Positions 54,031-64,000 of a stretch of DNA of 64,000 bases are shown piece after piece. Location of the stretch: NCBI RefSeq assembly GCF_030272615.1, contig NC_081415.1, positions 229,721,303 to 229,785,302 of the forward strand. The letters run 5' to 3'. The notes beneath the pieces were generated by a model. That model saw only the letters and a program-made list of their open reading frames with translations, was not told the DNA's origin and ran no database searches. This DNA comes from Cryptomeria japonica (taxonomy: Eukaryota > Streptophyta > Pinopsida > Cupressales > Cupressaceae). Every line of letters starts with the position of its first letter. Within the stretch, counting starts at the first letter, position 1. Both the position numbers and the translations under genes were made by a program.

Positions 54031-56652
54031 ATCGGAGCATGTTGATTACTGAAATTTGGCTGTTTGCAAATTTATATGATCCTCTAAAACCTAGAATCTA
54101 TATTACAACTCGTAGATATTTGAAACCACTCTCAAATGTCTTGCCAATATAACTTAAAAAATAAGAAAGAAAAATGGTATATTGAAATGTGAATTATACT
54201 CAATATGATATTTTGGGCATAATTTTTTACTCATTCATTGTATTTTGAAACATATTGCATTTTTAGAAACTAGACTCCATTCTACACGTATTGAAAAAAA
54301 AAGTTTTCAATTAGTTTTCAACTTAGATTTTTAAGATTTATTTATTCAAAAATTAGTAAAAAATCATATATTCATTAAAAAATAAGCTCAAAATTTTTGG
54401 CATAAACTACATGGTGCATCAAAACTATTTTAAAAATTCTAATAAAAAGTTAACATTTTTTTTTTGGGGGGGGGAGGGGGCACAACATACATTATGTTAT
54501 GTTTTTCTTATAAAAAAAGACCACTTTGTTTGGTCCCCCTTTTTGAAACCCTTAATCTCCACCATTATAAAAAATAGTAGTTTAGAAAGTAGATTTGGAG
54601 CAGTACAATTCTTGTTCTTGTTGCATCTTTAAATTTTGAGTGTAGCTATCTTCAATTTTTCATCAAAGTTCAAACTTTGTTGATTTTAGAAAAAAGTGGC
54701 ATCTTAAGACCCCCTTTTGGTCCCCCATCTTAGTACACATACCTGTTGATAGTTGTAGACTACTGTTGAAGAAGCAATTCATGCTATTGTATTGTAATTA
54801 TGTTTCCAATAAGACAAAGTATTATGCTTTTGGAGTGTGGATTTTTTCTCTCGAAAGTGTTTTTTCCATTATATAACTTGTGCTCATTGTTGTATATCTT
54901 TGTGCATGTTCATTATCTCCTTCTGAGCATGTTTCTATTTCTAAAATAGTTAAGTTTGTTAGAAAATTTGTACTGTCTCCCCCACTAGATTAGTGTTAGG
55001 AAATGTTTTCCACACCTTAGCTTCCTTTCAATAGTATTTCCACTATTGACGACACCAACCACTCACCACTCAAATTACCACTAATGGAGGCTATATCTTT
55101 CACCTATGATATCAAATTTTGACTTATTATAGTCATTATTAAACACTCTCTAAGCAGTACATAATGGTACAAGTTTTATTTTTAGAGTTTGTTATCTTTA
55201 TCATAATTTGTTGTCATGAATTTGACAATTATTCAAAATGTTTAATTGGTCACATCTGTCACATGTAATTAAATTTTTAATTTTGAAAATTTGATGGATG
55301 TTGGAGTTAGCTAAGATTATAAAGTGTGAATTAATAACCTTCCACAAGTGAAAAAAAGTGAACAAAGATGAGCATAATAGTATGTTTATCATATACAAAT
55401 GAAGAGTGTATAATACAAAGATCAACCTTTCATTTATAGGCAAGGTAGATGAGGTGATAGGGTAGGAGTGGAGCTCTAAATACCCCTCCAAAGGTACAAC
55501 ACTTGTGAGCTCACTTGAAAAATGTGTGAGAAATTGGCAAGTATGGATACAATATGTGTCTCAAGTGATTAAGACACATTTCCCAATTCTATGAAGTGAG
55601 ATATAATTATGAAGAGCATGTAAACTTAAGCTAAGTGTAAATAGGTCAATCCTAGAAAGGTGATTATCTAACTAGTTGGATAACGCCACTATTTACACTA
55701 ACACCCTTCCTTAAGTGCAACCTAGGAAATAATGTATGCATGATGATGAGTTTCATAGACTAGGTCATGTTAGGTACTAATGAACAAATTTCTCACAAAG
55801 TGGAGAAAAGGAAAAAACTTAGTGTGAACAAAAATTCTTTCCAAAAGAGAAATGATGCATGAAATAAATTTACAAGTGTAGAGACATGAGATAGAAGGAC
55901 ATAAAATGAGCCCCCAAGGACTACTTCTAGTGCAAGTATAATAATGTTCCCTCCATAGGAGAGAAAGAAGAGAAGGTCACGTGAGACCCCCAAAAGATGT
56001 GAAGTAAGGAATTTCATATGAGGAAATGTTTCCTCCCAAAACTGATAAGAGAAGGGAAACCATATAATGTCCCTTCAAGATAATGCATGCAGTATCAGTA
56101 GATGTGTTATGATAAAGATGATCCACAAACGCTAAACAACATTTCTCCCATTGGAAATAAACAACACTACAAATGTGTGCATAATGATTTCCCATTCCTG
56201 ATAGGAACATGTAGGAAGTATTATGAATGTCTCTCTAGATTTTGTACATGATCTAAAGACTAAAATGATGTCCATGATGGATGCTCAAATATCTCCAAGC
56301 TAATTCTATGAGTTTATAAATATTGATATGAAGGATTAGGTACCATAGAATATTTAAGAACATGCACCATGGATGTATGGTGATGATTAGACCAATGAGA
56401 ACTTGGTACTATTGTAGATGATGTCAACATAGATAATGATTGAGTTAGATAGGTCAACTCATTGATATCTACACAAACTATTGTGATAGAAGCTAATATA
56501 GGTGGGACAAGAGCAAGATCCAAAGATAATAATGGTGATTCCACTCCATAAAAGTTTTCATCAAGCAAAAAGACAAATATCCTCAATGGTGTCTCTCAAA
56601 TCTGTAGGGTGGTTTTCTATAAAAAAGATACCAAATGTCAAAAAGATATGTA
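54031..56652. other. AT-rich non-coding interval left of the Copia element
   Basis: No gene is supported. A T-run followed by a G-rich run lies near 54460-54480. ATGTA at 56648-56652 is the left target duplication of the Copia element. Confidence 0.6.
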
Positions 56653-57530
56653 TGTTGAATATCCTAGAAACTGAGAGGGGGGTGTGAATTAGTTGACATT
56701 TAAAATATTCTTGAGACATTATTCACAGCTCCAGAACAACTAGCAGAGTTAATCAAGACATATACAACATGAAAGAATATGCACATAGTAAATCAAACAC
56801 AATGAACACTAGGATTTACATGGAAAATCCAAGAAGAGAAAAAACATGGAGAATGCTAATTATCAATATGAAAAAGTTGGTTAAGGTGATTTTTACAAAG
56901 GATCTCTCACTGCCGAAATGCTCACTACAAGAGGGATCACTGTTGAAGGGCTTACTGCCCAGAAAGGTTCATTGCCGAAGAAAGAAATATAGAAAAGAAA
57001 ATCCACCACTGAAACACAATCTACATTGTCGAAACTGCTCCTGGTAACCATCTGCAATACAATTCACAACAACAACTGGATTGTTTCAATCTTACATATC
57101 TTCTACATAATTAGCCATTCATAAAAATGCCACACAAACTTATCCAGATAATACACATACATATACTATCTCTAGAAAAACATGATCTTCCAAGTTGATA
57201 AAGACAAAAATCTAAAATAGGTCAATACTAAACATTATGGTGGTGGGAAGGAATGAGAAGTAGACCACATCACAACTTTCTTCATCGAACATGTCAACAC
57301 GTTGCATACATCACCAATGCTGGACCCAACACATTATGCACATGCTAAGAAAATGTCATTACACAACCTCGACTTCTAGATCAAGCCGAACCCAGAAAAT
57401 AGCACTGAGTAACATCAACAACACATCTTCCGAGAAGCCAAATCTTCCACTTCTGCTCAATATACCACATCTGGACCTAACTGAACCATAGGATTTGACA
57501 TCAATGAGAATATATAATATAATTCTAACA
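56653..57530 (-). repeat. 3' LTR of the Copia element
   Basis: 878 bp. On the element strand it begins TGTTAGAATTATATTAT and ends CTAGGATATTCAACA. It aligns throughout with 61800-62661. Confidence 0.85.
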
Positions 57531-57773
57531 AGTTCCCCCTTTGTCATTGATGGAAACATCCATCAAGATGATAAGCATATCAAAACACATCATACTCTCT
57601 CTCACCCTTTGACAACAATGACAAAGGCAAGAAAAACTCCCCTTATGAGACTCACTTCTACTCTCCTTAAGAGGAGGCACTCAAGCATTAGTCCATAAAA
57701 AGAATATGCAAGCTACTCATTAGACCAATGCACATTAGTTCAAACTAGAAAGGAGAAATACCCTTAACTTTTG

Positions 57774-60700
57774 TCAGAGATACTCAAAAGTATCTTTAAA
57801 CAATGCCTTAGTGAAGATATCTTCAATCTATTCCTTTGTAGGTATGTATTCAAGTCTTAGTCTTACTTCATTATCCAATACTTTTTCCCTCAAGAAGAGG
57901 TACCAAATGGATATGTACTTTGATCTAGAATGTTGTATTAGATTATTTGAAATATTTATTGCACTGGTATTGTAACACATTATTGAGATAGGGTCATCAA
58001 ACTTAACACCAATGTCCTTCAGAGTCTACTTCATCCATAAAATCTATGTGCAAAATGAAGGTGTTGCAATGTATTATACTTCAGTTGTAGATAGAGATAC
58101 AAAGTCCTGCTTCTTACTCAACCAAGAAACCAACCAGGAGCCAAGAAAGAATGCTCCTTCACTTGTACTTTTCCTGTCATCAACACTTCTGGCCCAATCT
58201 ACTTCTATATAAGTTGTCAGGGTAAAATCTGAGTTCCTGGGATACCATAAACCAAACTCTTTTGTGTCTTTTAGATATCTAAAAAATCCTTTTTACTACC
58301 ACAACATGTGATTCTTTTAGTTCTTATTGAAATCTAATTGCCAAACATACTGCATACATGATATTTGGTCTGTTAGTAGTAAAATATAATAGTCCTCAAT
58401 TCATTGACCTGTACTAACTTGCATCTGCCTTAGGAGATTTATCATCTTTGGTTAACTTGCATCTGGTGGTCATAGGTGTACACACTGGTTTGGAATTCTC
58501 CAACCCAAACATCTTTAACAACTCTTTAATGTATTTATACTGAGAAATGAAAATTCCTTTATCATTTTGATTTATTTGCAAACTAAGGAAGAAATTTAGC
58601 TCACCGATCATGGACATCTCAAATTCCTTTTGCATCTCATTAGAAAATCTTCTACACATACCTTCATTTTCTCCAAAGATAATATCATCAACATATACTA
58701 CAACAATTAGGAATTTACCCAAATCAGTCTTGAAATATAAATTGTTGTCAACCTAACCTTTTTAAAATCCTTGATCAACTAGGTATTTGTCTAGCCTTCC
58801 ATACCAATCTCTAGAGGCTTGTTTCAGTCCATACAAAGCCTTCTTCAATCTAAAAACAATGTTTGGATCATCTTTCAACCTGAAACCTTCTTCTTATTCA
58901 ATATAAACTTCTTCTTTCAATTCTCCATTCAAGAATGTTGATCTCACATCCATCTGATAAACCTTGAAATCCTTAAATGTTGCAAATGCCAAGAACATCC
59001 TGATTGCCTCCATCTGACCAACCGAGGTGTAAGTTTCATCAAAATCAATGCTTTTAATTTGAGTATAACCTTTGCAGACCAACCTTGTGTTGTTTCTTGC
59101 AACCTTTCCATCCTCATCTAGTTTGTTCCATAGTACCCACTTAGTTCCAATCACATTCTTGTCTTCCAGTCTATTAACTAATTCTCATGTCTGATTTTTC
59201 TTAGTCTGATCCAACTCTTCTTTCATTGCCTTTATTTAATTCTAATCACTACAAGTTTCTTCTACTATAGATAGTAAACTCAACAAAACTTGTTCTTTGG
59301 CTGCTTTACTTCTTGTGACGATACCTTTACTTTTATCTCCAATAATATGATCTTGTGAATGATTTTTCTAAACATATCTTGGGGTTTTGGATGTAGATGT
59401 CGGAGCATCTTGATCATTATTTTATTCTCTTCTAGTTTCCTCACCCTTTTTCCTTTCATTGAAATCATCAGATTCATATCCTACCAATATCTTTGAGTCT
59501 TTTCAAGTACTTTCATCAATTTTCAAATTTGCACTTTCAACAATCTTATTTAGCCTCTTGTTGTAACACCAATATGCCTTTCTTTTTGTTGAATAGCTTA
59601 AGAATATTCCTTCATCCACTCTACTGTCAAATTTTCCAAGATTATCCTCATCTCTCTGGATATAGCACTTGCTTCTAAACACTTTGAAATGTTTCACTAT
59701 TAGAGTTCTACCATGTTAAAGTTCATAGGATGTCTTCCCATATTTCTATTGGTATAAAATTATGTTAAGAGTGTAGGCTTCTGCTCATGAATTGCTTCTC
59801 TCCAGTAGACTTTCGGTAGTTCTGCTCCTTCATTATAGTTCTAGTTGCCTCTTGTATAGTTTAGTTCATTCTTTCTACTAAAACATTTTGCTGCGAAGTC
59901 CGAGGGCCAGATAATTGTCTTCTAATGCCATGTTTCTCACAAAAATCGTTAAACTCATTAAAAATAAATTACTCTCCTCTATCATACCTTAAACACTTGA
60001 TTTTCTTATCAACCTCATTCTCAAATTTTGCCTTGAATAGATCTTGAATTTCTCTAATGCCTCAGGCTTCTCTCTTAACAATGCAACCCAAGTCATTCTA
60101 GAATAATTATTAATCAATAACATCAAATACCTTTCACCTTGCAAGCTCCTTGTTCTGGTCAGACCACATAGATTTGTGTGTACTACAAAATACAGTAATC
60201 TGGTGGATGAATACTCCTTTCCTCAGAATGTGCTCTTTGTTTACTTTCCTACTATACGTTCCTTGTAGATGTTGTTATCCGATTTGGTCAATCTTGGTAA
60301 ATCTCTCACTGCACTCCTTGAACTAATCTATACAAGGTTATCAAAGTTTATATGACACATCCTCTGATGCCATAGCCAACTACCATCAAGTTGAAATAAA
60401 AAATAGTATCTTGTAGCTCCTTCCAGCTGATACATATTTCCATTTGTCTTTCTTCCAGCTGCAATAATAGTTCTAGACTCATTCTAGATCTCACATCCAT
60501 TATCTTGAAAAATAACATTATATTCATTTTTGCACATCTGTCCAACATTCAAAAGATTATGATGCAAACCCTTCACATAGTAGACATTGCCAATGTTATG
60601 TTTTCCATAAAAAATAATTGAACCAATCCCAACAATTTGTGTTGTCTGATTATCTCCAAACCTAACAGAACCTCCATAATATTTTTTAAGCTTTTATGAA

Positions 60701-61735
60701 CTTAATCTTATCACCAGTCATATAATTTGAGCATCCACTATCAATCAACCATTCATTCTTATCTCTTCTAGCATGAAATACAATAGTAATAATCTTAGAA
60801 ATATCAAACCTAGGTGCATCCTTTTCTACCAGAATAAAACAATCACCATCTTCAAAATTTGATTCATCATCTGAAATACCAACATCATCCTTAACATAAT
60901 AGGCTTTCTTATTGAACTTTCCTTTATTTTCTCTAAAATTTTGTCTCGTTCCCCTTTCAAGACATCTAGTAGCCATGTGACCAATCTTTCCACATCTAAA
61001 ACATTTAAAGGGTAACATACCTTTGTACTTGTCAGTGCCTTTCTTCAATTTCCTCATCTGGGTTGTCATCATTTGGGCTATCGTCATCATCTAGACCATC
61101 TTTGATTGCTTTGAATGTTGTCTATGATTTGTCTTTGTCCTTTCCAAACTTTCTCACTTCAAATGCAGTCAAGGTACCAAATAGTTGCTCTCTAGTGAAC
61201 TTCTTTGGATCATAGGTTTCTTCAATAGTCAATATCTTATCACTATAACTCACCGGTAGAGTCATCAGGATTTTGTCAATTGCATCTTCATCATTCAAAG
61301 TGCCTTTGAGTTCTCTGATTTCATTCATCGCATTGCCAAACTTCTCAAAATAGCTTACTATATGATCTTGTCATTCTTTTATCTTCAAGTTTTCATACCT
61401 TTGCTTAGCTATTAGCCTCTTTGTCAACCTAACTCTCTCATTTCCTTGATAGATTTCCTTTAGCTTCTGCCAGACCTCATAAGTAGTATTTAACAGAATT
61501 TTTTTTGTCAATTCAGTTTTTGATAATGCATTGAAGATAGTGTACCTTGCCTTTTCATTTTCTTCATAGGCTTGAATCTCATCCAGAGTAGTAAGACCAT
61601 TTGTTGGTTGTACATACTTAGTCTCCACCACCTTCCAAGTGTTGTAACATAGAGAAAATAGATAAACTCTCATCTTTACTTTCCAGAAACTATAATTATA
61701 TCATTCAAAGATAGGGATAGATAATTTGTGTACCA
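57774..61735 (-). pseudogene. Copia gag-pol polyprotein, broken
   Basis: Domains on the minus strand: gag of the UBN2 type (61735-61120; MRVYLFSLCYNTWKVVE, then VWQKLKEIYQG); CCHC knuckle CFRCGKIGHMATRC (about 61004-60962); protease WLIDSGCSNYMTG (about 60750); integrase zinc and core regions (about 60340-59850; LWHQRMCHINFDNL); reverse transcriptase (about 59154-58414) with KLDEDGKVARNNTRLVCKGY and VVYVDDIIFG (YVDD codons 58695-58684); RNase H (about 58350-57830; TTYIEVDWARSVDDRKSTSE); and a C-terminal EDIFTKALFKDTFEYL before the stop at 57776-57774. This gag-protease-integrase-RT order defines Ty1/Copia. Multiple stops and frame changes rule out function. Confidence 0.88.
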
Positions 61736-61799
61736 TCGGATCAAGATCTACCTCAAGTTGTTAAGCTCTATATCAACAATCCAAAGGTTTGATACCAAT

Positions 61800-62661
61800 T
61801 GTTGAATATCCTAGCAACTGAGAAGGGGGGTGAATCAGTTGACAATTAAAATCTTTTGTAAACTTTATTCACAAACTCAAAATAAATAATAGAGTTAATC
61901 AAGACAAATACAACATGAAAGCATATGTACATAGTAAATCAAATACAATGAGCACAGGGATTTATGTGGAAAACCCAAGAAGGGAAAACCCGCAGAGAGT
62001 TCTAATTTTCAATATGAAAACACTGGTTAAGGTGACACCAGTTAAGGTGATAGAAAAAAAAATCCACCTACATTAAAACACAGTCTACACTATCGAAATT
62101 GCTTCTGGTAACCATCCACAACACACTTCACAACAACAACTAGATTCTTTCAATCTCGCATATATTTTACACAATTATCCATTCATAAAAATGCCACACA
62201 AATTCATCTAGGTCATACATATACATATAATGTCTCTAAAAAAATATGATATTCCAAGCCATCCAAGACAAAGATCTAAAACAGGTCAATACAAAATATT
62301 CTAGTGGTGGGAAGGAATGAGAAGTAGACCACATCATAATGTTATTCATCGAACACATCAACGCATTACATACATCACCAATGCCAAACCCAACACATTA
62401 TGCACATGCTATACAAATGTCGTTACACAACCTCGACTTTTGGATCAACACCTCAACTTCTTGATCAAGTCGGACCCAAAAAATAGCACTGTGTAACATC
62501 AACAACACATCTTCTAAGAAGCCAAATCTTCTAAGAAATCACCAAATGACCATCGACATCACATACATACCTATCTTCCACCGATTCTCAATATACCACA
62601 TTTGAACCTAACTAGACCACTGGATTTGACCTTAATGATGACATATAACATAATGATAACA
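61800..62661 (-). repeat. 5' LTR of the Copia element
   Basis: 862 bp, partner of 56653-57530. Its inner end is followed by the degenerate primer-binding site. Confidence 0.85.
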
Positions 62662-62666
62662 ATGTA

Positions 62667-63179
62667 TCCCAATGAGGTGAATCTAAAAAGTCAATAACAA
62701 TATCCTAATATAAAGAATCAATAGAAATCATGGAGGAGTTAACACAAGATTCAGATATAGCAATAGGTGATAAGTGCGATAAGTCCTCAATGTAAGCCAT
62801 GTAACTACATTGTTCATTCTAAAATGATGATTTCTTGTGCAAGATGTCTTAGTGAAAACATATGATGGTTTTGTAGGTGTTGGAACTAGAGCTTTAGGGA
62901 AGGGAATACTATGATTGAGAAGAATTTTCTCTATTTCTTTAATTTTATGATGGATGCAATATTATGTTGTATGCCTTTTCTTCCCATAATATCCACATTT
63001 TATTTTCCATTTATTAGAAGGATTATGATAAATACTCAAATGGAAGGGGCTTAGTGTAAGACATGATTACATGAACTAGCAAACTCAAAAAGTAGAAACT
63101 CAAATTCCCCCCCCATGATTAGAGAGCCCCACAATTTTAGCATTTTATTATTTATTGCATTTTACAATGAAAAATATAG
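62667..63179. other. Non-coding interval
   Basis: Nothing is supported here beyond A/T-rich sequence. Confidence 0.55.
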
Positions 63180-63625
63180 TGTTGCAAATATGAATTCTTG
63201 TTGTCATTGATGTCAAACTTGTTGATCCAAATGTGTAACTCAGTAGTATTCCTTAGTTCGGATGTGGTCTAGTACAATACATTTCAATGGGTTAGCTATG
63301 TGACCATGTAGATGTTTGGGGTCTATTTGTGGATAGTTTAGAAGGTTTATAAAGATATATCATGAAGTTTTTGGAGCTTTGGTGTTGATTTTTGGGATCC
63401 ATAATTGATGCTTAGTCATGTGTGATTGTTCTGGTGTCTATGTAGAGGAATGTGTTGCATTCATATGTCTACTAGTATTTTGGTGATGTGGCTTGAGCTC
63501 CTTGGTGCTCATGTAATTGGTGTGCTTTGTGCTTTCATTTATATTTTGTAGCTGACCTGCGTCCATTGGTGTTTGTGTTTTAAGTCATAATAAGAAGGGT
63601 TCTTCATCGTTTTCTTACTAACCCC
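63180..63625 (+). mobile_element. Copia-like LTR fragment
   Basis: It starts TGTTGCAAATATG and carries TTGTCATTGATGTCAA, like the solo LTRs. It also shares TCATGTAATTGGTGTGCTTT then GTGCTTTCA with 43863-43891. The 3' end is not clear; similarity fades around 63620. Confidence 0.5.
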
Positions 63626-64000
63626 GCATGTTGGAAGTCACCGATCATAGCCAGTCTTTTAATTTTTTGTTATATTCCTAAGTGCTGCAAAATTCCCCGT
63701 AACTTAAAGTCTTAAAAAGCCCCTAGGAAGGCCCCTCACATGAGCACTTTACCCATAGAAGGTTACCACGTGCTAATTTTTTCACTTAAGTCTTATTTGT
63801 GTTCTAGGTCAGTGTGGGATAGCGGGATGTGTATACAAACCATTGGTCGCTGTCTCACAAGTCATAAATTGTTAGCTTCTGAAGGTCGCGAGATTGCAGG
63901 ATGTGCTTTAAAGGTGAAAGTGTACACCCCGGGGGTCATCAAATGGGCAGAAGAATGTCTCATAGGATAGTGGGATTGAGGAAAAGTGATGCCCCGTTTC
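63626..64000. other. Unidentified less AT-rich segment at the window edge
   Basis: A 76-codon plus-strand ORF (63740-63970) has no recognisable domain. TGATGCCCCG at 63987 resembles the terminal sequence of repeat copies A and B and may be the start of another copy, cut by the window end. Confidence 0.3.

Larger units (their letters stand above)
56653..62661 (-). mobile_element. Complete but decayed Ty1/Copia LTR retrotransposon
   Basis: LTRs at 56653-57530 (878 bp, 3' on the element strand) and 61800-62661 (862 bp, 5') both end TGTT...AACA. A perfect 5-bp target duplication ATGTA flanks the element (56648-56652 and 62662-62666). A degenerate Met-tRNA primer site, TGGTATCAAACC (61797-61786), and a polypurine tract, CAAAGGGGGAAC (57543-57532), are present. 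The gag-pol region has every Copia domain in order but is full of stops and frame changes. Confidence 0.9.

Overview
This window is repeat-dominated, AT-rich nuclear DNA from a seed plant, most likely a gymnosperm. I infer that from the large, decayed, nested LTR and LINE elements, one plant-type host gene with many introns, and very low gene density. No database search was possible.

Layout. 1-3582: AT-rich repeat carrying a 5'-truncated LINE insertion (546-3572, 10-bp target duplication), which holds an RNase H domain and, downstream of it, a second long broken ORF. 3583-7189 and 10518-14057: two diverged collinear copies (A and B) of one long non-coding repeat, probably LTR-derived. Between them lies a decayed minus-strand LINE (about 10240 to 7195).

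14760-18949 (minus): the one clear host gene, a ten-coding-exon endonuclease/exonuclease/phosphatase (CCR4-like) protein with an EF-hand, predicted 455 aa. Two possible 5' non-coding exons lie at 22758-22859 and just above 23054. The upstream zone holds a tandem repeat (19083-19437), a fold-back element with hammerhead-ribozyme-like cores (20976-21411) and an A-tailed retroposon (22028-22354).

23505-24250: purine-rich low-complexity DNA. 24810-31049: a full-length but dead L1-type LINE with a near-perfect 17-bp target duplication. 34464-41399: a minus-strand Ty3/gypsy element with two LTRs, gag and protease but no reverse transcriptase or integrase. 42497-44000 and 46103-47785: solo LTRs of one Copia-like family. 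45885-54030: a strand-switching pyrimidine/purine satellite that hosts one of those solo LTRs, a 372-bp SMART/TRIM-type miniature LTR element (47827-48198), and a 210-bp tandem array with tRNA-like pol III promoter boxes (about 51790-52527). 56653-62661: a complete but decayed minus-strand Ty1/Copia element with a perfect 5-bp target duplication. The window ends with an LTR fragment and what may be the first bases of another large repeat.

No operon-like or coordinated multi-gene system is visible. The interest lies in transposon architecture (an extra LINE ORF, an ATGA ORF1/ORF2 junction, a miniature LTR element, a ribozyme-like fold-back element, a pol III-like tandem array) and in unusual splice sites in the host gene.
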